Source of the DNA: Crataegus laevigata
Taxonomy: Eukaryota; Streptophyta; Magnoliopsida; Rosales; Rosaceae
Direction: 5' to 3'
DNA: 64,000 nt
Assembly: GCA_963580275.1 (NCBI GenBank)
Contig: OY756947.1
Span: 8,843,001 to 8,907,000, forward strand
Position numbers and translations under genes: made by a program. Below the pieces are notes generated by a model. It saw only the letters and a list, made by a program, of their open reading frames with translations, had not been told where the DNA came from and ran no database searches. Shown piece by piece: positions 42,300 through 53,082 of this stretch (positions within the stretch are counted from its first letter, which is position 1; each line of letters starts with the position of its first letter).

Positions 42300-43694
42300 A
42301 TGGCCGGTACAAAAAGGACATACGGTCTTATCAAAGCTACAGTTTGCAGGTTCTCCAGGCTGAAAAATCTGCCAAAGTTGCTGCCTTACTTAAACGGAAA
42401 TCGCAGACACTCTTTAGCTGTTGCCAGATTCTACCACGGCTTTGAAATTCAGATGTCCACTGAGAATGTTGTACCTCTCATTTGTGTATCTCACTACCTG
42501 GAAAAGACTGAAAACCACATCAAAAATAATCTGTTAAGGCACCTTGTCATTTTCAAGAGAGAATCCTCCCGAGCTGGAATGATACTATCATGGCTTTCCG
42601 AGCCACAGAAATGTTCCTCCAACAGTCCGTGAAGCTCGGTTTAATCGATGCCTGTATAGAGTCTGTCATTCAAAAGGCACTAGCTAATCCCAGCCTTATT
42701 GGATTGCCAATGAAGAGTTTGATATGACGATAGTGAGGATGATGACGAAGAAGGCTATAGACCGAGAGCAAGGTGAAGGCTCTTTGTTCTTGATTGGCAA
42801 TCGGAAGACTTGACAACACTGTCCCCTCAGGCTCTATGAGCCTGTCATCCTTCAAATGAATAAGCATGGAGTTCCATCGCCGTACGTGGCTGCATCCCTT
42901 TGTGACTATACCAGGAAATGGGTTTTCTCTAGCAGTGGAGAGGCTGTTGCCTCGTGACATTGGACTACTTACATGCACATTATCCTCCGTTTCATTATTC
43001 TTTTGGAAGCGAGCTGTGACTGTAGAAATGGGATTGAGATCAGAATCGGAAGACAACTGGACCCGGCAACAGAACAGTCAAAGACCTCTTGATACCATCT
43101 CAAGGCTATTCCAAGGAAATGCAATACGAGATTGGGTGTTTGAGGCGGAAACCGAAAGTGTTCTGTGAAAGTTTTACTTCAGACATATCCGAAAGTGTTC
43201 ATTGAAGAATTCTTGGCTGAAGTTGCCGGTGAGATAGGTAAGATAGATACATTTGTTGAATTAGCAGAGATGTCAATTGCAGCATCGTTGGGAATACAAA
43301 GAACCTTGAATGGAATATACAGGGCAGTTCATATCTACTTAGATAAGCACAGGCACCTGACAGAGATGGAACGAGAGGAAGTGGCAGGTATGGATTTAAA
43401 AAAATGTCGCCCGAAGCATGTGAACATGCTACCAAAAATGAAATGTTGCCTCTGAGGGTGGCGGTGCAGGTGCTATTTTCAGGGCAGTTGCAGCTGCGGG
43501 TTACAATCATCGAGGAGGTGCAGGGTTCGAATGAAAGATCAACAAAGCAGGCTGCAGAGGAGAATGAAGCTAAGTTGGATGTTGGTGAGGGAAAAATGAG
43601 ATCCGAAATGGAGAAAATGAGGATAAAGGTGATGGAGCTTGAAAGAGAATGCTATAAGATGAGGAAAGAGACTGAGAATGGCTGCAGCCTGTGA
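42300..43694 (+). pseudogene. Decayed NPH3/RPT2-like (BTB-NPH3) gene
   Basis: Pieces of one protein appear in order in shifting plus-strand frames: MSTENVVPLICVSHYLE (end of the BTB region), SVKLGLIDACIESVIQKAL, DWQSEDLTTLSPQALYEPVI, AVERLLPRDIGLLTCTL, KIDTFVELAEMSIAASLG, YLDKHRHLTEMEREEV, MSPEACEHATKNEMLPLRV, and a C-terminal coiled coil (RSEMEKMRIKVMELERECYK). Family knowledge: NPH3/NRL proteins are plant CUL3 adaptors in phototropin and auxin-transport signalling. There are at least four frame changes and several stops, and the N-terminal BTB part is missing. No intron boundaries are needed to explain it, so it is a pseudogene and possibly intron-poor. Confidence 0.85.
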
Positions 43695-43822
43695 AGAGAA
43701 CCAGGTTGTGGAGATTGAGCATAAAGGTGAAGGAGAAAACCAGCTTCGCTTGAGAAATGGAGAGGAAGTTGGGGTGAATCAATAGCGTGCGCGATTCTAA
43801 CTGCCAATTGAAGAAGAAGAAG

Positions 43823-43853
<31 letters not shown>

Positions 43854-44333
43854 TGGTGTTCTTGAAAGTTAAAACTGAACTAGAACACCGAGGTTCCCGA
43901 AAAAAAGAAAAGCAATTGGACAATCTGAACTTACATTATGCTAATAAGCTTAAGGAAATCAAATTACAACAACGAAAACCTTTCCTCTTTAGTTAGTTCA
44001 CTTTCTGGCATCAAACTATACGCATGATCATTGTTGGGAAAGACTTTACATGGTTCCAGTTTACCTCTAAAATATTTTCCTGCTTTCTTCAGACAACATT
44101 AACAGGGTCACACTCACACCAAGAATAAACTCCAAACTCACCTCCCCATATGCATAATCGTCCTTGAGCTTTCGTTCCCCGTGGCAAGAGAAGGATGTTA
44201 TACATAGTTGCATATGATTCTTGCCATTCCATGAAAGTTGCCACGAGACTAGTCCATTCGCTGGGGGGCGGAGATATATATCGATTACCGGAACAGCGCT
44301 ACTTGGCAGCATCCATACTATTATAAATAGAAA
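43695..44333. other. Intergenic DNA with a (GAA)n microsatellite
   Basis: (AGA)n/(GAA)n repeats lie at about 43808-43852. The rest shows no supported gene. 44050-44333 may include the 3' UTR of the minus-strand membrane-protein gene. Confidence 0.5.
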
Positions 44334-44858
44334 TCAAACCATTAATCTCAACGGCATTTCACTATCTGTAGAACCAACTGAATCATTGATCGTATTATGA
44401 TGTTCCATGTCTATGGCATGATGATGGTTGTCGTTTCCGTTCTGGCCTCCGCGTCCACCCTCATCTTCGTTCCCCATTACAACCACCCCGGCAAACTGCA
44501 CCCTTCGGTCACCATCAGGTGAATGAACAGGGGAGTCCGCAGATGATGCATTGCCAGCTGTCAATGCGCCGCTCGTGGTGGGGTTGGTGGCTGCCCGACT
44601 GCTGCCTGCCTTGGCATAGCGACCGCTGTCCCCAATATGCATGGTCCCGGGGGGCCTAAAGCATCTGTAGAGACATGTCATCGTCCAAAATGCCCATGGA
44701 ATAGCCACAAGCACCATTCCGGCAAAGGGGTACCATGGTTGTGTTTTTTCTTCGGGTAGAAGCATGTAAAGGAAAAGCAATACTCCGCCGGCGATAATGC
44801 AGACGAAGAAGAGACCGGATATGACAGAGACTCTAGCATCTCCCTTCTTTTCCTCCAT
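44334..44858 (-). CDS. Small plant membrane protein with two transmembrane segments
   Basis: ATG 44858 to TGA 44334 encodes 174 residues. A Lys/Glu N-terminus precedes two hydrophobic segments (about residues 9-33, VSVISGLFFVCIIAGGVLLF, and 42-62, with PWAFWTMTCLY), then a Cys/Arg motif and a long polar, disordered tail rich in Gly, Asn, His and Asp. I do not recognise a named family; it looks like the conserved, uncharacterised two-helix membrane proteins of plants. The frame extends further upstream but without an ATG, so 44858 is the best start. No intron is needed. Confidence 0.7.
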   Translation of the reverse strand: MEEKKGDARVSVISGLFFVCIIAGGVLLFLYMLLPEEKTQPWYPFAGMVLVAIPWAFWTMTCLYRCFRPPGTMHIGDSGRYAKAGSSRAATNPTTSGALTAGNASSADSPVHSPDGDRRVQFAGVVVMGNEDEGGRGGQNGNDNHHHAIDMEHHNTINDSVGSTDSEMPLRLMV

Positions 44859-45987
44859 CGAAGGTAAAGGAAAAGAGACAATGATCTTTCTTCTGCGGCG
44901 TGACCGACAATGTTTCAGAGTTTTGTGTAATTGTTCTTGTCTCTCTTTGTTATTTTGTTGGTTAGATCGAGCCGAGTTGTTGCCGGAATCCAACAAAGTG
45001 GTGGATGGGAATTATGGAGGATATATCCGGTGGTGGGAAGGTTTCAAAACAGAGCGGTGAAAGCGGGGCTGGTTTGTAACTGCAAGGCATTGTTATAAAC
45101 TGATTAATTGTTTTATTTATGTACAAATCACCTACCTTTAAAGAGTTAAAAAGAAATAACGACAACGACGAAAATGAATTGATGACGCACTAGACTATAT
45201 ACAGTTAATTATACGATACAATTTTCGTGCTCGTTTTGTATTTTTACATTTTATTCGCTACTTTTTATTTTATGTAAGGCGATATTAGAAGAGAGAGAAA
45301 GTGAGCGTTCTAAATTTTATGCTTTCAGTCTTGTTATGTTAGTTGAACTCTTATTTGCTTTTTGACTTTCTAGGACCTTCTGCATTTGGTCTAGTTGAAT
45401 ATTTGGTACAGTGACACAAAATTTCAACTTTACTCGACGAAGGAGGTCTGAGCCTTTTATATAGGACGTTTTATTAGATGTGAATTAAAAACATTTACAT
45501 CGCTTGCTAGAACGTTAAGGAGCAAACTCGGCACAACTACGTTCCGCTTATGGCGGCCGCGATACCGGGAAACAAAAGAGGCAACCGAGTGTGCAGCTCC
45601 GTAGCATGAATGCAAAGGAACCAAATCCGGAGGAGGTTCTGAGTCCAATTCTCATTGACGAGAAATTGTTGGATTAAAAAACACTAAACAATGGAAAGTT
45701 TGACAAAAGAAATTAGTAGAGTAACTAGGTTTAGCAGATGTAAGTACAAGGTCGGAAACTGAATTTTATTTCATTAACAACATCAAATGGAATAGCTGCA
45801 GTATCAAATTTATGATACCTTCTCTCAAATTTTTTATGAGCGGATCATATAGAAAACACGACGGATTTATTTGGAAATCAAATTTACCAAAGTATCAACT
45901 CGAAAACATGAAAGGTGACCACAAATACTAAAATCTTACCAGATAGTGATGTAAAGAGAAACATGCTAGACATATCAAGACTCGGCA
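44859..45987. other. Intergenic region between the membrane protein and OXP1
   Basis: 44859-45100 is probably 5' leader and promoter of the membrane-protein gene. At 45457-45648 (minus) a 63-codon frame without an ATG contains LVPLHSCYGAAHSVASF, faintly like the PLHS-type C-terminus of small NFD6-like mitochondrial proteins; it could be an exon relic but is not called as a gene. 45700-45987 is probably the OXP1 3' UTR. Confidence 0.4.
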
Positions 45988-48900
45988 TCAGCGAGGAGAG
46001 CCCCATCCACCACCACCAGGAGTTAAAATCTGAAGAATTTCCCCTGATTGCACATCAACCGTGTTCTTCCCACCAAGATAAACCCTTCGCTTATCTTTTG
46101 TGATTAGGAAGTTAGCCCCCCGAGCCCCATCTTTCCCTCCTTTCAATCCCCTTGGTGCGTGAACACGCCTCTCTGAAAGAATGCTCACAACAACTGGGCG
46201 CTTGAACTCTATCTCCCTTACAAGCCCATCACCCCCTCTATGATGCCCAACTCCGCCGCTGTTCTCTCTCAGGCCAAATTTATGCAAAAGAACAGGATAT
46301 CTCTGTTCGAAAATTTCTGGATCAGTCATTCGGGTATTGGTCATATGACACTGCACTCCACTCGTCCCATCCCAAGTTGGACCAGCTCCACTCCCACCTC
46401 CGATTGTTTCATAATAACCAAATGTATTATCCCCAAAAGTGAGATTATTCATACAACCCTGTGAACAAGCACAAGCTTGGAATGCAGTTAGCACAACGTC
46501 AGTTATTCTCTGAGAAGTGAGAACGTTACCACCCACGACAGCAGCCTTATCACTTGGAGAGAGGAAAGAGCTTGGTGGAATATAGATTTTCACAGGAGCC
46601 AAACAACCTTGATTTAGAGGAATGTCAACATCCACCAAGCAGCGAAGACAGTATATAACTGCTGCAGCAGTTACGGCTTCTGGAGCATTCCAATTCCCAT
46701 ATACTTCCGGACTGGTTTCACTGAAATCAAAATTTGCTTCCCCTTTAACAGAATCAATTGTAAGTTTCAAATGAATAACGGACCCATCATCCATGTAATC
46801 CTCTTCTTCAATAGTAACAGAACTCTGATCTCCAGAACTAGCCGACTGAGATAAAACTCTAGCAGCAACAGACCTAAGCATTTCTCTCACCGCTTCTTCT
46901 GCATTTAGCTGGACATAGGTCATGTAAGCCTGAACAGTGTCCAAACCATACTGCTCAATAAGCTCCTTGATAAGGGTAATTCCCCTCTGGTTCGCAGCTA
47001 CTTGAGCTCGAAGATCTGATAGATTATCTTGAATCCTGCGAGTGCCTGGGATCTTTTGAACCAATTCATCAGAACAGGGGTATCGAAGAAGTCTAATGAT
47101 TCCTTCTTCTTGAAAAATTCCCTTTTCCACAAGCTTGAACGCTTTTATGGCAGCCCCTTCTTCCCATATAGATTTGGAAAAAGGTGGCATGCTTCCAGGA
47201 GTAATACCCCCAATCTCTGCATGATGCCCTCTACTCGCCACAAAAAACACCAGCCTTCCATTATCAAATACAGGGGTAATAACAGTTATATCAGGAAGAT
47301 GACTACCTCCGGCACAAGGATGATTGGTGACCAAAACATCTCCTTCATTCAAGTTGTCACCCCAGTAATTGATCTGCCACCGGACAGTACTGGACATTGC
47401 TCCTAAATGCACAGGGACATGAGGGGCATTGGCAACTAGTCCTCCATCAGGTCCAAAGAGGGCACAAGAGAAATCTAGCCGCTCCTTGATATTGGTTGAT
47501 ATGGAAGTTCTCTGCAGGGTCCTTCCCATCTGTTCGGCTATACCCATAAATCTATGATTGAAAATTGAGAGCTGCACAACATTAGCAACTTTGTCCGCTA
47601 CTTTCACGGTGCTTGGAGTAGAGTCAATTTCAATTCTAATGTTACCATATTTGGTTATTATAGCTTTACAGTTAGGTTCTACTATCACAGTACTATTCCC
47701 ATTCATGATTATTGCCGGGCCAGGCATGATATGCCCATACCTGAGTTTCTCAAGCTTGTATAGAGGTGTTTCCTGCCACCCACTCCCAAAATAAACCTTG
47801 TAATTACCTTCAACTTTAGGAGAACATGAGGTAGATTCCAGAGGCAGGGGCTTCAATATATTAGTGACTCCTACCCCACGGACCCTAACATCACATATTA
47901 GGATATTCCTATTCAGTAATTTAAAACCATACTCCTGCTGGAATAGTTCCACAAAGTCGATATCATAGTTACATCCTCTCCCATCTTCAGAAATTCGTTT
48001 CTTAACCATGATTGAGGTGTCCGTACCTTCATATCTCAAATTCAGATATGTCTCTGTTGTCATGTTTTCATCTTTAAAACCTTGATCGTGGAGCTTCTTC
48101 TTTACTTGATTCAATAAAGTAGCTTCCCTGTGAGAGGCTTCCTCGACAGATTTAAGACTGTAAACTGCAGAGTACGGCTCCTGTGCGTCTTCTACAACAT
48201 CTGCCAATCCCATCCCATAAGCACTTAAGATTCCACAAAATCTGTGTATAAGTACTTCTTTCATACCCAATGATCTAGCAATTGCACAGGCATGCTGAGG
48301 CCCAGCACCTCCAAAGCAAGCAAGCGCATGGTTCCTTGTTTCATGGCCCTTCATCTCCGTTAATTGCCTTATCGGACGGCACATAGTCTCATTGGCAACA
48401 TTTACAAATCCCAGTGCAATATCCTCCACTGTCATGTCCTTTGCAGATGGATCCTGGCTTTTCCGGTAGGAATTTATTTGGCTTGCAAGGTTCGCAAACT
48501 TGTCTCTTGTTGCCTTGATATCTAGAGGCTCATCTTCTTTGGGCCCAAATATTGGTGGGAAATAATCAGGAATTACATATCCGAGAACTAAGTTTGCATC
48601 TGTAACTGCCAACTCCCCACCTTTCCGGTAACATACTGGACCAGGATGTGCACCCACTGATTCTGGTCCTACCCGGAAAGATCCAAACTGGAACTTCAAC
48701 TTTGATCCACCACCAGCAGCTACTGTACTTATGTCAAGCTGAGGTGCTTGTATTATGGTACCTGCAATCTGGGTTTCCAGGACTTGTTCATAAGTCCCAG
48801 CATAACGGCTCACATCTGTAGATGTGCCACCCATGTCAAACCCAATGAGAGGTTTCTCAGTTTCAAGCCCAAAAAGTGTTTGTGAGTAACCCACAACCCC

Positions 48901-49791
48901 ACCAGCAGGACCAGATAAAACAGCTTTATGCCCTGAAAATCGACTTTCTGGTGCAAGTCCACCATCAGATTGCATAAACAAAACATTCACCTTCTCCACC
49001 CCTTCATCAAATTTTGACATAAACCCTGTTAGATACTCTTTAATTACTGGAGTCAAATATGCATCAACGCTAGCTGTTAGACCCCGAGGAACAGCTCGAA
49101 CCATGGGTGTCAACGCTGAAGATAAGGACACATGTCTGAAGCCCAAACTCTCAGCTAGGCTTGCAACCGCTACTTCATGTTGTGGGTAAGTATATGAATG
49201 CATTAACACAACAGCCAAACAGTTAATCCCCTTCTTCAACAAACCTTGGAGTAGCGGTTTCAAAGTCTCTACATCAATAGGCTTTACAACTCTAACCATC
49301 TCACCAGAAATCCCTTTAACTAATGATGGTGAAGAAGAAGAATCTTCATTATCACGAGCAAGCTCAACTCTCTCATCAACTTCAATAACCTCCTCATAAA
49401 GGTTTGATGGTTTTGATACAGTGAGGTCAAATATCTTGGGACGAGCCTGGTTGCCAATCTGAAGCAAATCACGAAAACCCTGAGTCACACAAAGAGCAAT
49501 CCTTTCCCCTTTTCTTTCCAAAAGTGCATTAGTTGCTACAGTCGTACCCATTCTTATCCACTCTATCTTATCAGTGGGAATTTTTGAAGCACGGGAAATT
49601 TTCTTCCCCGTAAACTCTTCAAGAATCCTCCGGATTCCTTCGACAGGAGCATCGTCGTAGTTCGATGGATCGACAGACAAAAGTTTTAAAACCCGTCCAT
49701 CAGGCTGACCTGGGATCTCAGCATAGACATCAGTGAAGGTTCCCCCCCTGTCAATGCAAAATCTGAGCTTGTGGTCATTGACACTCCCCAT
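45988..49791 (-). CDS. OXP1: 5-oxoprolinase (ATP-hydrolysing)
   Basis: One uninterrupted 1267-residue frame, matching the roughly 1266-residue plant enzyme. It hydrolyses 5-oxoproline to glutamate with ATP in the cytosol, in the glutathione-degrading gamma-glutamyl cycle. Domains in order: hydantoinase/oxoprolinase N-terminal part with the ATP-phosphate motif DRGGTFTDV (residues 14-22), hydantoinase A with a second phosphate motif GFDMGGTSTDVSRY (near 317-330) and GGAGPQHACA, then hydantoinase B (about 730-1260) with NHPCAGGSHLPDIT and a Gly-rich C-terminus (LTPGGGGWG). Intronless coding sequence is as in Arabidopsis. ATG 49791 begins the family-typical MGSVNDHKLRFCIDRGG. All visible key motifs are intact. 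Confidence 0.97.
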   Translation of the reverse strand: MGSVNDHKLRFCIDRGGTFTDVYAEIPGQPDGRVLKLLSVDPSNYDDAPVEGIRRILEEFTGKKISRASKIPTDKIEWIRMGTTVATNALLERKGERIALCVTQGFRDLLQIGNQARPKIFDLTVSKPSNLYEEVIEVDERVELARDNEDSSSSPSLVKGISGEMVRVVKPIDVETLKPLLQGLLKKGINCLAVVLMHSYTYPQHEVAVASLAESLGFRHVSLSSALTPMVRAVPRGLTASVDAYLTPVIKEYLTGFMSKFDEGVEKVNVLFMQSDGGLAPESRFSGHKAVLSGPAGGVVGYSQTLFGLETEKPLIGFDMGGTSTDVSRYAGTYEQVLETQIAGTIIQAPQLDISTVAAGGGSKLKFQFGSFRVGPESVGAHPGPVCYRKGGELAVTDANLVLGYVIPDYFPPIFGPKEDEPLDIKATRDKFANLASQINSYRKSQDPSAKDMTVEDIALGFVNVANETMCRPIRQLTEMKGHETRNHALACFGGAGPQHACAIARSLGMKEVLIHRFCGILSAYGMGLADVVEDAQEPYSAVYSLKSVEEASHREATLLNQVKKKLHDQGFKDENMTTETYLNLRYEGTDTSIMVKKRISEDGRGCNYDIDFVELFQQEYGFKLLNRNILICDVRVRGVGVTNILKPLPLESTSCSPKVEGNYKVYFGSGWQETPLYKLEKLRYGHIMPGPAIIMNGNSTVIVEPNCKAIITKYGNIRIEIDSTPSTVKVADKVANVVQLSIFNHRFMGIAEQMGRTLQRTSISTNIKERLDFSCALFGPDGGLVANAPHVPVHLGAMSSTVRWQINYWGDNLNEGDVLVTNHPCAGGSHLPDITVITPVFDNGRLVFFVASRGHHAEIGGITPGSMPPFSKSIWEEGAAIKAFKLVEKGIFQEEGIIRLLRYPCSDELVQKIPGTRRIQDNLSDLRAQVAANQRGITLIKELIEQYGLDTVQAYMTYVQLNAEEAVREMLRSVAARVLSQSASSGDQSSVTIEEEDYMDDGSVIHLKLTIDSVKGEANFDFSETSPEVYGNWNAPEAVTAAAVIYCLRCLVDVDIPLNQGCLAPVKIYIPPSSFLSPSDKAAVVGGNVLTSQRITDVVLTAFQACACSQGCMNNLTFGDNTFGYYETIGGGSGAGPTWDGTSGVQCHMTNTRMTDPEIFEQRYPVLLHKFGLRENSGGVGHHRGGDGLVREIEFKRPVVVSILSERRVHAPRGLKGGKDGARGANFLITKDKRRVYLGGKNTVDVQSGEILQILTPGGGGWGSPR

Positions 49792-51137
49792 TTCGATGCC
49801 AAGAGGTTAGATTGAGCTTATCTAGATATGAAAACCTACATATGAAAAACCAAACAGAACAAAATAGATATAATCAATTGCACTAATAAATTCCACATCA
49901 ACTGAGCCAAAATTGTGGGATCATAATGGACGGTGCATGCAATACAAACCCCAAAGGTAAAGAAAGTATTCAGATGAAAACGCAGGGTTTATATAATCTA
50001 CAAATAACAATCTTCTGCAACTCCATAAACTTAAGACTAAAAATAGTGAATATATTTGTTGGCTTATAATCCATTAAACTTGAACTAATTACTAATTACT
50101 AATCACAGCAGAGTGCATCAAATCCCATTTTAACGCACTCAAAACTGCCACAACGAGAGACAAGCAAGTCTATATAAACTTATTTCAAATTTAAGTTCAA
50201 ACTCGCCGAAAAGAAGTAACCGTCGGGAACCATAAACCAAAACCGAAGACGCAATTTCCAAAGAAGTCAATCTAGATTTCCTTCCAGGAAATCATTCATC
50301 ACATTTTGGCCGAATCCGCTCGACAATATTCTGATTTGTGAACTCAACACAAATGGGAAATCCTGTAAAGAACTAGTATATAGTTGCTTTTAGTTTTAGT
50401 TCAGCTGATCTCAGTCATTTCACTTGTCAATGTCATTACTTCCAACCTGCTTCCTAGCTTTCCACCCTCTATCCCTACTATCGCTGCTCCAGAAACCATA
50501 TCTCCCTATTCACCCCTTATACATTTTTGTAATAATCCTAACTATTTACGAAATCCAACTCGTACTGTGATGGAAATTTAGGAATTAGAGAAAAATAAAT
50601 CAACTTTCCCACATCCATATTTCTAAAAGCTACGAAATTCTAATTAAAAAGTACGAAATATACAGAATCTACGAAACCAAGAACCAAAGCAGGAGAAAAA
50701 CGATAAACAATCAGAACCCATTCGTCAAACCTGACAAACTAAGGATACCTAGAAATTAAAACGATGAATTATCGAGAAATACTGAAGGTAATTAAGAGAC
50801 GTACCCGTCTGGTATGTATGGTGTTGTCTAGGAAGAAATGGAGAGCAGATGCGTAAATCGTTCTGTCAACTGGGTGAGTTGGAGCTGCCTAGGCTAGCAC
50901 CTTTAAACGAGATTTATTTGGGCCCCAAACTCGGTACTTGTGTGGCTTGTTGACACGTGTCTAACACCTATTCTAATACCTGTAAATCTACTAAAAGATG
51001 GAATAAGATAAACAGCCAATCATTTTAAATTATCCTTATCATAATTTTATATCTTCATAAGAGCACCTCCATCCCAAGAAAATAACTTGGGCTATTAGGC
51101 AATCAAATTTCCCAACCTCCCCAAAACCCCTCTAGCC
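49792..51137. other. OXP1 upstream region, probably with a 5' UTR intron
   Basis: A good donor on the minus strand (GTACGTCTC, near 50803) and pyrimidine/AG sites near 49805-49830 would allow one intron of about 1 kb in the OXP1 leader. No coding frame is supported in the region. The promoter would lie around 50850-51000. Confidence 0.35.
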
Positions 51138-51514
51138 CAGTAATGCTCTCCTAAGGTTCTCATTTTGAGGACCTGTGAGGTCATATTTTATTTCAACTCT
51201 TAAAATTAATCTGACTATGAAATAATTCAAAATATGATATTATTCATGTTACAACATAACAAAATAATAATGTTGTAACAGGGATAATAACAAAATATGA
51301 TATTATATTTGTTACAACATAACAGATATATGACATTCACGCTTGAAACTCTTCTTTTTTTTCTTTTTTTTTATATCAAAATTATTATTTTGTTATGTTG
51401 TAACAGGAGTAATATCATATTTTGGATTATTTCACAATCAGATTAATTTTAGAGGTTGAAATGAAATAGGACGTTACAGGTCCTCAAAATAAGGACCTTA
51501 GGAGAGCATTTCTG
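51138..51514. mobile_element. Foldback MITE with about 130-bp arms and 10-bp target duplication
   Basis: The ends are inverted (left CAGTAATGCTCTCCTAAGG, right in reverse CAGAAATGCTCTCCTAAGG) and the arms extend about 130 bp, including ATGTTACAACATAACAAAAT. A direct repeat CCCTCTAGCC flanks it at 51128-51137 and 51515-51524. A 9-10 bp duplication with long arms suggests a Mutator-type MITE. It sits in an older repeat-like context (GAGCACCTCCATCCC...). Confidence 0.8.
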
Positions 51515-52404
51515 CCCTCTAGCCTTACCCAATTAACTGGGCTCCAAGGGAGCCCGACTTCACAAACGGGCTCAAATCGCCTAGCCCATCAACTAAGTGG
51601 ATCTGACGTTAGCCTGGTGTCAGCCATGTGACCTTTTTTTTCTTCGGCCAAGTACGTGCGTTACATGTGCAAATTTTGGCGATTGAGCTAACACAAATAT
51701 AGAGCTAGGGCCCGCATGCAAGCGCACTCAACTAATTACGGGTGGGGGTGACATGGCTTTGTTTGGGCCCTTGGATTTCCAAAAGTTATATTTCGAGGCC
51801 GTTGAATTTCTAACAGCTAAAAGATTTTGAATTTAGAAATTACGGCTAGTATACGTTGCAAATTCTAGGCCGTTAGATGCTTCGACCAAACGTCCAGACT
51901 TTTCGAGCTTAAAAACTAAAAAAAAAAAAGAAATTCAGAAGAAAAAAAAAATTAAACATCCACACCAAAAAGAAGAATAAAAAGCATTAACAAAACTTGA
52001 GCCAATTTGAATTAGAACTCTAAAGGTTTTTACCCTAAATTAAAGTTATGGTGAGCATGTGGTATGAGCTAAGGGGGTGAGGGAGTGAGCAATACTATTA
52101 GACAGTAGTAAAAGCTTAGTAATCCTAAGGAAATAAGGAATCGTATTCCTACTTGTTTACGTTAATATATTTTCCATTTGTTATTATTTCTGAATCCTGG
52201 TTTCATTTGGAAATATGATTCCTACCCTAACAAGGAAACACGCGTATATAAGTGGTCTATATAAACGCTATATGCCTACCTCAAATATTTCATTCACATA
52301 CTAATTCATTCGCCTTCGGAAGAACTACAGTAGCTCAAACACTACTAAATCGATCGTGTGTTAGTTTCTGGTTAATTTTCTTTATTTCTCTTCGTGATCC
52401 ACCG
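51515..52404. other. Upstream region of the first RING-H2 gene
   Basis: Non-coding. A TATA box (TATATAAG) at 52245-52252 lies about 150 bp before the RING-H2 start codon, so 52280-52404 is the likely leader. The longer in-frame extension upstream of 52405 has only a GTG and overlaps the promoter. Confidence 0.6.
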
Positions 52405-53082
52405 ATGGAAGCTGTAAGTGATCGGCAAGTGGTGGGATACCATTGCGAATCGAAGCAGGCGGAGGTTTTTGAACCTGACAACGAATTGCCATGGACCCAG
52501 TTCTTGCTGGGTGTCGAGGCCAGAATATTGACAAGTCAGCCTGCCTTGCATTCCGAGGAGGAGGACGACGACGATGCACTTCCAGTAGAAGAAACCTACT
52601 TGGAGGAACTCGAACTCGATTTGTTGATGGATGAAGACAGGTCAAGGGCTGCCCTAGCTGAGGCCCTAGTTTCTAGCCTGCATGTCCCTCCTCAGATATG
52701 CGACTCCGTGGTGGATAAAATAGTACAAGATTTCCTAGTCGCAGAAACTGATTCCAGACCTTACAGTGATCGCATGCTTGTTCATATGCCAGTGTCCATC
52801 GTTGTTCTTGTCGATGAATTTGGGGGCCTGGACTCGGATGACCCTAAATTTGTGCCTGCAAGTAGGTCATCGATCGAGAAGCTGGAGAGGGTGAGAGTGG
52901 AAGTCTCAGCGGATTGTTCAATTTGCATGGAGGAGATGGAGGTTGGTTCGGAAGCGATCCCCATGCCGTGCTCCCGCTCGCATCTTTACCACGACGATTG
53001 CATTCTCGGGTGGTTGAAGAAAAGCAGGGTTTGCCCACTGTGCCGCTTCGCCATGCCTCCCGAAATAACAACGCAAAATTAA
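52405..53082 (+). CDS. RING-H2 type E3 ubiquitin ligase (tandem copy 1)
   Basis: ATG 52405 opens a 225-residue intronless protein. The N-terminal two-thirds is acidic (an EEEDDDD run near residue 52) with no recognised domain. The C-terminus is a RING-H2 finger: CSIC, then MPC, H, H, C (SRSHLYHDDCILGWL), then CPLC. The third-Cys-to-His spacing is three residues, where the tandem copy at 55 kb has one, still within the RING consensus. Family knowledge: such proteins bind an E2 enzyme and transfer ubiquitin; the substrate is unknown. I chose this ATG because the frame upstream only has a GTG inside the promoter. Confidence 0.88.
   Translation: MEAVSDRQVVGYHCESKQAEVFEPDNELPWTQFLLGVEARILTSQPALHSEEEDDDDALPVEETYLEELELDLLMDEDRSRAALAEALVSSLHVPPQICDSVVDKIVQDFLVAETDSRPYSDRMLVHMPVSIVVLVDEFGGLDSDDPKFVPASRSSIEKLERVRVEVSADCSICMEEMEVGSEAIPMPCSRSHLYHDDCILGWLKKSRVCPLCRFAMPPEITTQN

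Noticed and set aside
42670..43056. 128-codon minus-strand frame
   Set aside because: Antisense of the decayed NPH3 sequence, whose plus-strand pieces match the family in order.
44859..44996. N-terminal extension of the small membrane protein
   Set aside because: The extension begins with TTG and is Arg/Gln-rich leader; ATG 44858 gives a normal start before the first membrane helix.
45457..45648. Small NFD6-like gene
   Set aside because: Only a short PLHS-type stretch resembles the family, there is no ATG, and no companion exon was found.
52252..52404. Extended N-terminus of RING-H2 copy 1
   Set aside because: The start would be GTG and it overlaps the TATA box region; ATG 52405 is the first usable start.
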